A stretch of DNA of 64,000 bases from Saprospiraceae bacterium (GTDB lineage Bacteria > Bacteroidota > Bacteroidia > Chitinophagales > Saprospiraceae), in assembly GCA_019638385.1 (NCBI GenBank), contig JAHBTW010000009.1, forward strand, positions 1 through 64,000, given 5' to 3'. Below the pieces are notes generated by a model. It did not search any database. It had not been told where the DNA came from and saw only the letters and a program-made list of their open reading frames with translations. Positions 17,269 through 25,336 of the stretch are shown here, in pieces; the stretch's first letter is position 1, and each line of letters starts with the position of its first letter. Made by a program: the position numbers and the translations under genes.

Positions 17269-17831
17269 TCAGAACCCGTTGTTGGAGAGGTAAGTCTGCA
17301 CTTTTTCCTCATAGGCAGAACGTATGATCGCCGACATGGAGTGCGTCGGGTGTAGGGGAATGTCTTCAATTTGGCACACCGGCAAAACACCCGGCGAGGT
17401 ACCGGTGATGAAAGCGGCTTCCATGTCGGACAGGTCGCTGCGGGCTATGGGCCGTTCCTGCAAGGGCAGGGCCAAGTCCCGGCATATATGGAGCACAGCG
17501 CTCCGCGTGATGCCGGGCAGTACCTGTTGGGCAGGCGGGGTAAGTACTGTACCGGAGCGAATGAAAAAACAATTGGAACGGCTGCCTTCCGTGATGCAGC
17601 CCTTGTGGTCGAGGAGCAGCACCTCGTACACCTGCTTTTCGCGCATCCGTGCATCGGCGTTGTTAGTCTTGCCAGCCGCGCCGATTGCGCCAGCCGTGCC
17701 AGATGGTCTTCGCAGAAGAGCGGAACGCCGTGCATCAGCCGCAACACTTCATACACCCAAGCCTGTCCGGGCGCCGGTTCCGGCATCTCCGGCACGATCC
17801 GGCCCCGACGGAGGGCATAAGCATGAAGCAT
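17269..17831 (-). pseudogene. Class IV aminotransferase, frameshifted with internal deletion
   Basis: Two reading frames together give parts of one PLP fold-type IV aminotransferase. The N-terminal part (17831 to about 17670) reads YEVLRLMHGVPLFCEDHLARL. The C-terminal part (about 17665 to 17269) reads KTNNADARMREK, QVYEVLLLDHKGCITEGSRS, VLPGITRS and FITGTSPGVLP in another frame. Joined they give about 187 residues against about 280 for the family, so roughly 80-90 residues between the EDHL motif and the lysine region are missing and the frame is shifted. The Lys in KTNNADARMRE may be the PLP lysine. It lies directly downstream of glgC. Loss in the strain is more likely than a single-base read error because so much is absent. 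Confidence 0.8.
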
Positions 17832-17843
17832 AGGTATGCCTTT

Positions 17844-19115
17844 TTATTGCGTTAAGCCGATCTTCGTTCCATCGGGTATTTGAGCGTTTTTCTTTACCAC
17901 CACAATGCCGTCGCGAACGACATAAGTGGGCGTTTCCGTATCGGGAAGCGCGATGCTGCCGCGAATAACGACATTGTTCCCGATATGGGCATTTTTGTCT
18001 ATGATGGCATTTTCGATGTAACAATTGCGCCCTATTCCCATCGGAATGTCTTCCTGGATCATTTCCTCTAAGGTCTCGAAGAAATCGTTACCCATGATGA
18101 CGGACTTGGAAATTTCCGTGTTCTCGCCGATGCGCGAGCGAATGCCGATGATGGAGCGTTCAATTTTTTTGGCATGAACAATGGAGCCTTCCGCCAAAAC
18201 GGCCTGATTGAACCAGGTGCCGAATATTTTGCTGGGCGGCAGCAAACGGGGACGGGTATAAACGACCCTTTGATTATCGAAGAGGTTGAACTCCGGAATG
18301 GAGTCGGCCAGTGCGATATTGGCCTCGTAGAACGAACGGATAGTACCGATGTCGGTCCAGTAGCCGTTGAAAGAAAAGCTGGAAACCTTGTATCCGCCAT
18401 TGATGGCCTCCGGAATGATTTCCTTTCCGAAATCCACTGCCGCCGGGTTCTCTGCAAACAGGCGATGGAGCACATCCTTGCTGAAAATGTAAATGCCCAT
18501 AGAGGCCAGATACAGCTTGCCTTCCTGCCGATAAGCATCGGGCACCGCCGATTGCCATTCTGACAACACCTCTGTTTTAGGCTTTTCAATAAAGCGCTCT
18601 ATCACTCCGGCCTCATTCACCTTCATGATGCCGAAACCGGGCGCGTCGCGGTCCACCACCGGAATGGTGGCAATGGTGATATCGGCTTTTTGATCCACAT
18701 GGTATTTGGCAAACTCTTCGAGGTTCATCTGGTACAACTGGTCGCCGGACAGAATGAGCACATAGTCGAAGTCGTGGTTGGCCAAATGGTGCATACTCTG
18801 GCGCACGGCGTCGGCAGTGCCCTGAAACCACTCGTTGCTGGTAGGCGTTTGCTCGGCGGCCAGAATGTCCACGAAACCCCGACTGAATACGTCGAAGTTG
18901 TAAGTATTCTTGATGTGCTGGTTGAGCGATGCCGAGTTGAATTGCGTAACGACAAACATGCGGCGCACACCCGAATTGAGACAATTGGAAATGGGAATGT
19001 CTATGAGCCGGTATTTACCGCCGATGGGCACAGCAGGTTTGGAGCGTTGGCTCGTAAGCGGATACAGGCGGGAACCGGCCCCGCCGCCGAGAATAAGACT
19101 GATGATTTTTATCAT
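17844..19115 (-). CDS. glgC: Glucose-1-phosphate adenylyltransferase
   Basis: A 423-residue cytoplasmic enzyme making ADP-glucose from ATP and glucose-1-phosphate, the committed step of glycogen synthesis. The N-terminal nucleotidyltransferase domain shows LGGGAGSRLYPLTSQRSKPA (residues 8-27), GGKYRLIDIPISNCLNSG (32-49), LILSGDQLYQM and FIEKPKTE. After NGYWTDIGTIRSFYEAN the C-terminal left-handed beta-helix (hexapeptide repeats: AVLAEGSIVH, IGIRSRIGENTEI, IIDKNAHIGNNVVI) runs to the end; it normally carries allosteric sites. Length is typical. It lies 153 bases downstream of glgA on the same strand, with a repeat-filled gap between. Confidence 0.95.
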   Translation of the reverse strand: MIKIISLILGGGAGSRLYPLTSQRSKPAVPIGGKYRLIDIPISNCLNSGVRRMFVVTQFNSASLNQHIKNTYNFDVFSRGFVDILAAEQTPTSNEWFQGTADAVRQSMHHLANHDFDYVLILSGDQLYQMNLEEFAKYHVDQKADITIATIPVVDRDAPGFGIMKVNEAGVIERFIEKPKTEVLSEWQSAVPDAYRQEGKLYLASMGIYIFSKDVLHRLFAENPAAVDFGKEIIPEAINGGYKVSSFSFNGYWTDIGTIRSFYEANIALADSIPEFNLFDNQRVVYTRPRLLPPSKIFGTWFNQAVLAEGSIVHAKKIERSIIGIRSRIGENTEISKSVIMGNDFFETLEEMIQEDIPMGIGRNCYIENAIIDKNAHIGNNVVIRGSIALPDTETPTYVVRDGIVVVKKNAQIPDGTKIGLTQ

Positions 19116-19183
19116 GGCGTGGTTTATTTAATAGTTGGTATTTCGCATTTTGACTTCGCTCAATGCGCCTACTTTAACCTTTT

Positions 19184-19279
19184 CACTTTAACCTTTGCCC
19201 TTCGACTCCGCTCAGGGCAGCACCTTTCACCCTTTGCCTTTTGCCCTTTACCCCTTGCCTCTTGCCCTTTACCCTCCCA
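19184..19279. repeat. CCTTT/GCCC word repeat between glgA and glgC
   Basis: A run of words such as CCTTTGCCCTT, TTGCCCTTTACCCC and TTGCCTCTTGCCC, containing the inverted pair GCCCT-TCGACTCCGCTC-AGGGC. It begins 69 bases upstream of the glgC start and includes the glgA stop, so a glgA transcript meets a hairpin before glgC. It could attenuate glgC or protect the upstream mRNA. Confidence 0.65.
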
Positions 19280-20711
19280 ACTCCCTGTATATCTCTATAT
19301 ACCCTTTCGCGGCGCGTTCCCACGAAAAGTCAATTTGCATGTTGTTGTAGCGCGTTTTTTTGAAGGCGTCCAAGCGTTGGAAACAAAATTCGAGACCCCG
19401 GTACAGCGCCCAATAGGCATCGCCCACATCGAAGTGCGTGAACTGTATGCCGCGCCCTCTGCCGTCGGGTTCGCCTATATCGGGTACGGAGTCTTTGAGG
19501 CCGCCCACCTTGCGCACGATGGGCATTGTGCCGTAGCGCATGGCGTACATCTGGTTGAGGCCGCAGGGTTCTACCCGCGAAGGCATGAGCAGGAAGTCGG
19601 AGCCGGCATACATTTGATGCGCCACGCCCTCATTGTACTCCAAACGGGCGTCCACCCGGCCGCGAAACTCGTTGCGGAGGTGGTCGAAATCGCGCTCAAT
19701 GCGCGCCTCACCGGTGCCGAGAATGAGGAAGTTGGCACGCATGCCGCTATACATGGCTTTTCGGATGAGGTCGGGAATGAGGTCGGCGCCTTTTTCCATC
19801 ACCAAGCGGCCGATGAAGGTGACGAGTGGCGGTTGGGGGTCAAAGTTGAAATGGCGGCGCAGCGCGTCTTTGTTTTCACCTTTGAAAGCGTCTATATCGT
19901 CGTCGCGCAGTTGGCGGGCAATGTAGGGATCATTGGCAGGGTTCCACACCTGTGCGTCAATACCGTTGAGGATGCCGACACTTTTGTGTTGTTCGTGCCA
20001 GAACAGCGACTCCATGCCGTTCGACTGGTAGCGCAGTTCTTCCAGATAACTTTGCGATACCGTGGTGACCCGCCAGGCGCTTTTCACGGCTGCCGCCAGC
20101 GGGTTGATGGTGTCGGCCCAGTCGAGCAGGCCGCGGGCATCCCCGTCGAAGAGGGGGAGCAGGAAGAATTTTTCCCAACTGAACGCGCCGTGATACATGC
20201 CGTTGTGGATGGTAAACACGGTGGGAATGCGGCTCAGGGTGCGGTACTCCGGGCAATGTTTTACCATAAAAGGAATGAGGCCCGTATGGTGATCGTGACA
20301 ATGCAATACGTCGGGCCGGCCGGGAGAGTTGGCAATCCATTGCAAAACAGCCTGTTGGAAAGAAAGGTAGCGCTCCACATCATCGCCGTAGCCGCGGCCG
20401 TCGGGATCGGCATAGACGCCGGGGCGGTCGAATTTTCCCGGAATATCGGCTACAAACAACGGGAAGCCCAACGAATTGCCTACTTCCTGTTCAATCTGAA
20501 ACGGCACATACCCGTGGTGAATGCGCACGGCGCCCCGGTAAACGGGTTTGAACTGCCGGCCGTTGAGCCACTTGAGCCGGTACTTGGGAATGATGACGGC
20601 TGCCGAGACGCCGGCCTGCTGGAGGTATTTCGGCAATGCGCCTACTACATCGCCCAATCCGCCGGCTTTGGCGGCGGGGTAGCATTCGGCGCTGATATGG
20701 AGTACTTTCAT
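19269..20711 (-). CDS. glgA: Glycogen synthase (ADP-glucose)
   Basis: A 480-residue GT5 glycosyltransferase adding glucose from ADP-glucose to alpha-1,4-glucan. The N-terminal domain begins MKVLHISAECYPAAKAGGLG with the KxGGL sugar-nucleotide loop (KAGGLGDVV, 15-23) and has VLHCHDHHTGLIP and TIHNGMYHG. The C-terminal GT-B domain has FIGRLVMEKGADL (KxGxDL), ILGTGE and the catalytic-loop region LLMPSRVEPCGLNQMYAMRYGTMP. The length is normal for the family. It is preceded after 22 bases by a small lipoprotein gene and followed by glgC. No branching enzyme or phosphorylase is present here. Confidence 0.95.
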   Translation of the reverse strand: MKVLHISAECYPAAKAGGLGDVVGALPKYLQQAGVSAAVIIPKYRLKWLNGRQFKPVYRGAVRIHHGYVPFQIEQEVGNSLGFPLFVADIPGKFDRPGVYADPDGRGYGDDVERYLSFQQAVLQWIANSPGRPDVLHCHDHHTGLIPFMVKHCPEYRTLSRIPTVFTIHNGMYHGAFSWEKFFLLPLFDGDARGLLDWADTINPLAAAVKSAWRVTTVSQSYLEELRYQSNGMESLFWHEQHKSVGILNGIDAQVWNPANDPYIARQLRDDDIDAFKGENKDALRRHFNFDPQPPLVTFIGRLVMEKGADLIPDLIRKAMYSGMRANFLILGTGEARIERDFDHLRNEFRGRVDARLEYNEGVAHQMYAGSDFLLMPSRVEPCGLNQMYAMRYGTMPIVRKVGGLKDSVPDIGEPDGRGRGIQFTHFDVGDAYWALYRGLEFCFQRLDAFKKTRYNNMQIDFSWERAAKGYIEIYRELGG

Positions 20712-20733
20712 GATGGCGGCGGTTCTCTTATGG

Positions 20734-21096
20734 TTATTGCTGCGGCGCTTCTGTCGGTGTTCCGCCTTCTCCTGTTACATATCTGACGGCTTCGGGGCAG
20801 CGGGTTCGCATGTGTATAATGACATCGTCCTTATGGTCCATCATACTGCCGTGGCGGCTTTCCAAGGTCACAAAACATTTGGAAGCGCTTTCAGAAGCCT
20901 TTTGCATTTTTGCTTCCCAGGCGGCTATTTCGGCTTCTGTTCCGCGTTCGATGATTTCCTGAGAGCCTTCTCCCGCTTCCACTATAGGCGCTAAACAGCC
21001 ACACAAATTCTTTGCCATGCGGGCGGCGGGTTCCTCTTGTTTGCAGGCAACAAACGCCATCAGGAAACCCAAAATAAACAAAGTATTACGCATCAT
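20734..21096 (-). CDS. Small lipoprotein, unknown
   Basis: A 120-residue protein with a lipobox: MRNTLFILGFLMAFVAC, Cys18 being the likely lipidated residue. The mature domain contains four Cys (in NLCGCLAPIV, SKCFVT and TRCPEAV), suggesting disulfides or a metal site, and ends in a Thr/Pro/Gln tail. Similar short CxC-containing lipoproteins occur widely in Bacteroidota without a known role. A good -7 element lies 24 bases upstream and the glgA start 22 bases downstream, so it is probably the first gene of the glycogen operon. I cannot say whether it has anything to do with glycogen. Confidence 0.65.
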   Translation of the reverse strand: MMRNTLFILGFLMAFVACKQEEPAARMAKNLCGCLAPIVEAGEGSQEIIERGTEAEIAAWEAKMQKASESASKCFVTLESRHGSMMDHKDDVIIHMRTRCPEAVRYVTGEGGTPTEAPQQ

Positions 21097-21119
21097 TTTT
21101 CAGTTAAATGGTTACGCTC

Positions 21120-21127
21120 CAAAGGTA
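21120..21127 (-). promoter_or_regulatory. -7 element of the lipoprotein-glgA-glgC operon
   Basis: Minus strand TACCTTTG, a perfect TAnnTTTG, 24 bases before the lipoprotein ATG. No clear -33 TTG. Confidence 0.5.
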
Positions 21128-21181
21128 TAATATCTGTGTTAAAATTGCAGACCAGATGAAAAAAAACGTAGAAAATAGGCG

Positions 21182-22204
21182 CTACCGGTACCATTTGGCA
21201 AGCGTTCCCATCGCCATTTTCCCTTGCGGGGTGTAATCTTTTGCCCAGTAGTGCTCGCCGGCGCTTTTATTGGGATACCATTTCCACAAAAAACCGCCGG
21301 CCCAAAACTCCTCCGGCCAGAAAGTGGAAAACAGCGCTTCCAGTGCCTGTGCTTGTGCCTGTTCGTTGGCTTGCAATTCCGTCAGGCGCTTCTCCAACTC
21401 CCAGGTCTTGCCGGCACAGCCGTCCACGCTCAGGTAACCGAATTCGGTAAAGATGACGGGACGCCCCGTTTTTGCAGAGAAGTCCCGCAGTGCTTCCAGC
21501 GTGGGTTGCCATTGCCGGCGCAGCGCTTCCGGATCGGGAGTGCTTTCCTCCGACAGCGGGAAGTACGCATTGACGCCTATATAATCGAGCGCATCCCAAA
21601 AGGGCGTGTGCGGGTATTCGTCCCAATTGGCCGCATACACCAAAGGGCCGCTGTAGCGTTGGCGTACCTTCCCGATCAATTGCCGCCAGAAATGCTCCCG
21701 TTTGGGCGCGCCGGCTTTGAACTCCGTACCGATGCAAAACAACTCCACGCCGAGCGTCTCGGCCATGTCGGCCAGCGGTAGTATGTAGGCTTCGTAGTCG
21801 CTTTCCCACGACTGCCATTGCTCCTCCGTTTCAAAATCGAGGTTGCCGGTCCAACTCCGGGGCACCCACACCTGCGGCTTGAGCATGACCTTGAGTCCGG
21901 CGGCCCGGGCCAGTTCTATGGTATGCCGGCAGCCTTCGGGGCGCTCGCCCCACCATTGGCGACCGTTGTTGTAATGGACGCGCGGTTCTCCCTCACGGGT
22001 AAAAGCATACGGAATGGCGGCAATCCAGGTAGCGCCCGATGCGCGCACGGCGTCCATGGCTTCTAAGTGAAAGGAATCGCGCGGGGCTACAAAACTCAAG
22101 CCCTGCATCTTGGCCGGAAGCGCCTGTTCCGGTATGGCCCGGCGCGAAGATTGGCCGGCAAACAACAGCAAGAGGGCCAATGGCAAAAAGAGTGCGTTTT
22201 TCAT
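21182..22204 (-). CDS. GH113-like glycoside hydrolase, exported
   Basis: A 340-residue protein with a hydrophobic signal sequence (residues 3-17). The rest reads as one TIM-barrel of the GTA / glycoside hydrolase 113 type. The expected catalytic pair is visible: LFCIGTEFK at the end of strand 4 (Glu161, acid/base) and VIFTEFGY at strand 7 (Glu254, nucleophile). Also characteristic are GLKVMLKPQVWV and DYIGVNAYFPL, and WAGGFLWKWYP near strand 8. Characterised GH113 members are beta-mannanases, but many barrels of this look have other substrates. Monocistronic on the minus strand; the AT-rich spacer 22205-22357 separates it from the divergent RNA promoter. Confidence 0.75.
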   Translation of the reverse strand: MKNALFLPLALLLLFAGQSSRRAIPEQALPAKMQGLSFVAPRDSFHLEAMDAVRASGATWIAAIPYAFTREGEPRVHYNNGRQWWGERPEGCRHTIELARAAGLKVMLKPQVWVPRSWTGNLDFETEEQWQSWESDYEAYILPLADMAETLGVELFCIGTEFKAGAPKREHFWRQLIGKVRQRYSGPLVYAANWDEYPHTPFWDALDYIGVNAYFPLSEESTPDPEALRRQWQPTLEALRDFSAKTGRPVIFTEFGYLSVDGCAGKTWELEKRLTELQANEQAQAQALEALFSTFWPEEFWAGGFLWKWYPNKSAGEHYWAKDYTPQGKMAMGTLAKWYR

Positions 22205-22357
22205 GGTCGGGATGTTTTATGCCGGAGCGGATGTTCAAAACAGCGCCGGGAGATTTTCAAAAACGGCTTTTTCTTGTTTTATTAAAATGCGAAAACGGCA
22301 ATAATTTTGTAAAATTTTTGAATTATTTGTAAATTTTAAAAATAATCATTGAAATAT

Positions 22358-22389
22358 TTGTATTTAAAGAAGCGGTTCTTTTATCTTTG
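22358..22389 (+). promoter_or_regulatory. Strong promoter upstream of the tRNA-like RNA
   Basis: TTG (22358-22360), 21 bases, then TATCTTTG (22382-22389), a full Bacteroidota promoter in an AT-rich tract. Transcription should begin near 22396. The first 77 nt before the cloverleaf can form a leader stem (CGTCAG near 22393 with CTGACG near 22459). Confidence 0.75.
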
Positions 22390-22472
22390 CCCCGTCAGTT
22401 GAACGACAAAGGTCGCTCCCGGCAGCAAGATAAAAAAACAAACCGTATCCTGCTCGCCCTGACGCACAACAT

Positions 22473-22682
22473 TGTGAGGTGATGAAACTGGCAGCCATGC
22501 CCTCTTGTCTCGAGGGTGGGGAAAATCGGCTACGGCCGGCTAAAGGAATAAACACTGCGTAACGCCGATGACGCCCGGGCGTCACCGACTGGGGTTGACC
22601 ACCAATCGGGTGAGGGTAGCTCCCTCTACATTTTTGCGCAGATGCTAACCTCCTCGTGAAGGTTCGAATCCTTCTCTCACAG
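22473..22682 (+). ncRNA. tRNA-like RNA with giant structured variable arm
   Basis: A complete tRNA frame can be traced. Acceptor stem TGTGAGG (22473-22479) pairs with TCTCACA (22675-22681), with one G-T pair, then G73 (22682). U8 is present. D stem ATG/CAT (22482-22484, 22496-22498) encloses A14, A15 and GG (22490-22491). Anticodon stem CCCTC/GAGGG (22500-22504, 22512-22516) has loop TTGTCTC, i.e. U33 and apparent anticodon GUC, but unusual U37. T arm is GAAGG-TTCGAAT-CCTTC (22658-22674), and A15 could pair with T22657 as the Levitt pair. The variable region is about 141 nt (22517-22657): base stem GGGGA/TCCTC, a UACG-capped hairpin (22527-22538), CTGCG/CGCAG (22555-22559, 22637-22641) and a 16-base palindrome (22569-22584). 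The 5' half resembles tRNA-Leu; G73 with a long arm fits tRNA-Ser. CCA is not encoded. Confidence 0.7.
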
Positions 22683-22695
22683 CTTATTTTTTACT

Positions 22696-23253
22696 ATGGC
22701 TTATACTGAATCCAACATGCTTCCCTTGGGCACAACGGCTCCTCCGTTTCGCCTGCCCGACACGGTATCCGGCAAAGATTTTTCTTTCGACGACATCGCC
22801 TCCGAGCGGGCTACGGTCGTTATGTTTCTTTGCAATCATTGCCCTTATGTCATTCATGTCAATCCGGAAATTGTGCGGCTGGCCAGGGAGTATCAGGAGA
22901 AAGGCGTGGCATTCGTGGGCATCAATTCCAATGATGTAGAACACTACCCCGATGATGCGCCCGACAAAATGAAAGTGCTGGCCCATGAAGTGGGTTATAC
23001 GTTTCCTTACCTCTTCGACGAAACGCAGGAGGTAGCCCGCGCTTACGATGCGGCCTGCACGCCCGATTTTTATGTGTTCGACGGCCAAAAGCGATTGGCT
23101 TACCGCGGCCGCTTAGATGCCGCGCGTCCCAAAACAGATACGCCCCTGAGCGGCGCCGACCTGCGCGCCGCGCTTGATGCCGTACTCGCCGGGCGCCCTG
23201 TGCCCGAACGGCAGTATCCGAGCGGCGGGTGTAATATCAAGTGGAAAAAGTAA
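22696..23253 (+). CDS. Thioredoxin-like redoxin (AhpC/TSA-type fold)
   Basis: A 185-residue cytoplasmic protein of the thioredoxin superfamily. GTTAPPFRLPDTVSG is the usual N-terminus, and the redox motif is CNHCP (Cys46, Cys49) in VVMFLCNHCPYV. Then come VAFVGINSNDVEHYPDD and the cis-Pro-like segment CTPDFYVFDG, ending in CNIKWK. Proteins of this type are often annotated as thioredoxin family protein and act in thiol redox or peroxide handling. Its ATG lies only 13 nt after the discriminator base of the tRNA-like RNA and a U-rich run, so RNA processing could set its mRNA 5' end. The ABC exporter gene follows 42 bases later. Confidence 0.85.
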   Translation: MAYTESNMLPLGTTAPPFRLPDTVSGKDFSFDDIASERATVVMFLCNHCPYVIHVNPEIVRLAREYQEKGVAFVGINSNDVEHYPDDAPDKMKVLAHEVGYTFPYLFDETQEVARAYDAACTPDFYVFDGQKRLAYRGRLDAARPKTDTPLSGADLRAALDAVLAGRPVPERQYPSGGCNIKWKK

Positions 23254-23295
23254 CCTTTGCGGGCCTTTTTCATTCCTCTTCTTTATCTTCGCCCC

Positions 23296-23937
23296 ATGTT
23301 ACACGCGAAAAATCTCGAATACACTTACGATGGGAAACACATTTTGCGGTTTCCCGACATTGCCTGCGGCAGCGGAGAACATTGGCTCCTGATCGGGCAA
23401 TCCGGTACCGGTAAGACTACCTTGTTGCATTTGCTGGGCGGCCTGCTCTCGCCGCTTGGAGGTTGGGTGCAGGTGGCAGATACAGAGATGAGCAGCTTGT
23501 CTTCTTTTGCGCTGGATCGCTTCCGGGGCAAAAATATCGGCATCATTTTCCAACAATCGCATTTTGTGCGCGCGCTCACGGTGGAGGAAAACTTAGTGCT
23601 GGCACAGCAATTGGCCGGGCTGAAACCCGACCGCAAACGGGCGGCGGAATTGCTCTATCATTTGGACCTCGGACACAAGTTACACGCCAAACCCGACCGC
23701 CTCAGTCAGGGCGAACAACAGCGCGTAGCCATTGCGCGGGCCATCATCAACCGGCCCAATCTTATCCTCGCCGATGAGCCTACCTCCGCTCTGGACGACG
23801 ACAACTGCCGCGAAGTCATCGCCCTGCTCGAACGGGAAGCAGGCGCCGTAGGCGCTACGTTGCTCATCGTGACCCACGACGGACGGCTCAAAGAGCAATT
23901 TTCCAATCGCGTAACCCTGCAACCGAACCGCGTATGA
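23296..23937 (+). CDS. ABC transporter ATP-binding protein (LolD/MacB type)
   Basis: A 213-residue ATPase. Walker A GQSGTGKTT and Walker B NLILADEPTSALDD, Q-loop GIIFQQSHFV, signature LSQGEQQRVAIARA and H-loop IVTHDGRL are all intact. It pairs with the permease that overlaps its stop by four bases (ATGA), so the two are translationally coupled. I chose ATG 23296 (MLHAKNLEYTYDG) because the longer frame uses a TTG and adds a hydrophobic leader not expected in this family. A near-consensus TATCTTCG lies four bases before this ATG, so a short-leader transcript is possible. The LolD/MacB group drives extrusion or substrate release at the inner membrane rather than import. Confidence 0.9.
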   Translation: MLHAKNLEYTYDGKHILRFPDIACGSGEHWLLIGQSGTGKTTLLHLLGGLLSPLGGWVQVADTEMSSLSSFALDRFRGKNIGIIFQQSHFVRALTVEENLVLAQQLAGLKPDRKRAAELLYHLDLGHKLHAKPDRLSQGEQQRVAIARAIINRPNLILADEPTSALDDDNCREVIALLEREAGAVGATLLIVTHDGRLKEQFSNRVTLQPNRV

Positions 23938-25211
23938 ATCTGCTTCAACTGAGTTGGAAAAACCTGACCGACAAGCCCCTTTCCATGCTGCTCAACATAG
24001 TGCTTTTTGCACTCGGCGTAGGGTTGATTTCTTTGCTGTTGTTGCTTAATACCCAATTACAGGAGAAATTTGACAAAAACCTCGCCGGTATTGATCTCGT
24101 CATCGGCGCCAAGGGCAGCCCGCTGCAGCTCATCCTCAGCAGTATGTACCACATAGATGCTCCTACCGGCAACATCTCCATTGACGAAGCCAAAGCCTTC
24201 CTGCGGCCCGGCCATCCTTTTATTGAACAAGCCGTACCGCTCTCCCTCGGCGACAGCTACAAGGGCTATCGAATAGTGGGCACCAACCTCCAGTTTCCGG
24301 CTATGTACGAGGCCGTACCCGCTGAAGGCCGCCTCTGGGAAAAGCCGTTTGAAGTAAGCGTCGGCGCCACAGCCGCCGCTGTCCTCAACCTAAAAATAGG
24401 CGACGCTTTCCAAAGCTCCCACGGGTTTGTAATGGACGACAATCTCGTACACGACGACGCAGAAGCCTTCAAGGTGGTCGGCATTTTCCAACCTACCGGC
24501 GCGGCCATTGATCAACTCATTCTCACCGCCACAGAAAGCATCTGGGCCGTACACGACGGCCATTCCCACGAAGAAGGAGAAGGCGCAGAAGACCACGATC
24601 ACAGCGACCATGATCATGGCGACCACGACCACAGCGAAACCAAACCCTTGCACGAGCAAACGGACAGATCCATCACCTCGATCCTGCTTCGGTTCAAAGC
24701 GCGGAATATGCAAACGCTAAACATGCAGCGCTCCATCAATGAGAACACCAACATGCAGGCCGCCACGCCGGCCATCGAAATCGTGCGCTTGCGCGGCCTC
24801 ATGGGCTTGGGCGCCGATGCGCTGCGGGTACTGGCTCTGGTTATCATCGGCGTGTCGGGGCTAAGTATTTTTATCTCGCTTTTCAGTTCGCTCAAAGAGC
24901 GGCGCTACGAGTTGGCGCTCATGCGGGTGATGGGCGCTTCGCCGTTCAAACTCACGGCCCTCATTCTGTTAGAAGGATTGTTGCTGGCTCTGATCGGTTA
25001 TGCGGTGGGGATTTTGCTCAGTCATATCGGCATGGAAATCTTAGCCCGCGCTATGCAGGATGCGTATCGCTACACGTTTACCGGGCTTACCTTTTTGAAG
25101 GAGGAGGCGGTTTTGTTGCTCGGCGCGCTCGGCATCGGTATGGCGGCGGCTCTCATACCCGCCATTCAGGCTGGAAGGACAGATATTTCCACCACCCTGG
25201 CCGAGGGATAA
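23934..25211 (+). CDS. FtsX-like ABC permease with His-rich periplasmic insert
   Basis: A 425-residue permease. One helix near the N-terminus (about 17-40) is followed by a large periplasmic domain, then three helices (about 300-322, 345-375, 392-415) forming the FtsX domain (ERRYELALMRVMGASPFKL). Within the periplasmic domain at about 205-240 is a His/Asp/Glu-rich stretch with repeats of the type DHDHSDHDHGDHDH, a strong metal-binding signature. Known permeases of zinc-related ABC systems carry comparable His-rich loops, so Zn handling or metal sensing is likely; this is inference. Translationally coupled to the ATPase upstream. Confidence 0.85.
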   Translation: MNLLQLSWKNLTDKPLSMLLNIVLFALGVGLISLLLLLNTQLQEKFDKNLAGIDLVIGAKGSPLQLILSSMYHIDAPTGNISIDEAKAFLRPGHPFIEQAVPLSLGDSYKGYRIVGTNLQFPAMYEAVPAEGRLWEKPFEVSVGATAAAVLNLKIGDAFQSSHGFVMDDNLVHDDAEAFKVVGIFQPTGAAIDQLILTATESIWAVHDGHSHEEGEGAEDHDHSDHDHGDHDHSETKPLHEQTDRSITSILLRFKARNMQTLNMQRSINENTNMQAATPAIEIVRLRGLMGLGADALRVLALVIIGVSGLSIFISLFSSLKERRYELALMRVMGASPFKLTALILLEGLLLALIGYAVGILLSHIGMEILARAMQDAYRYTFTGLTFLKEEAVLLLGALGIGMAAALIPAIQAGRTDISTTLAEG

Positions 25212-25336
25212 CAGAGAAGCGAAAGCGTTTGTGTGTGTTTCTGTCTAACGCATAACGCCATTTATCGAACAAGTAGGCCGGCGCCTGACGTATAAAATTT
25301 ACCTTCGGGCCTGCTGATTTTTCAACAGTTGCCGAT

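Noticed and set aside
18690-20786. 698-codon + strand open frame across glgC and glgA
   Set aside because: It is antisense to two clear enzymes (GlgC, GlgA) and reflects their GC-ending codon bias; the translation has no recognisable domain.
22473-22682. Group I intron in a tRNA anticodon loop
   Set aside because: The second GAGGG (22612-22616) could be a 3' anticodon strand, but then the variable region would still be about 41 nt and no P3/P7/P8 core motifs are recognisable.
22473-22682. tmRNA (ssrA)
   Set aside because: There is a real D stem and anticodon stem, no tag reading frame, and the length is too short for this phylum.
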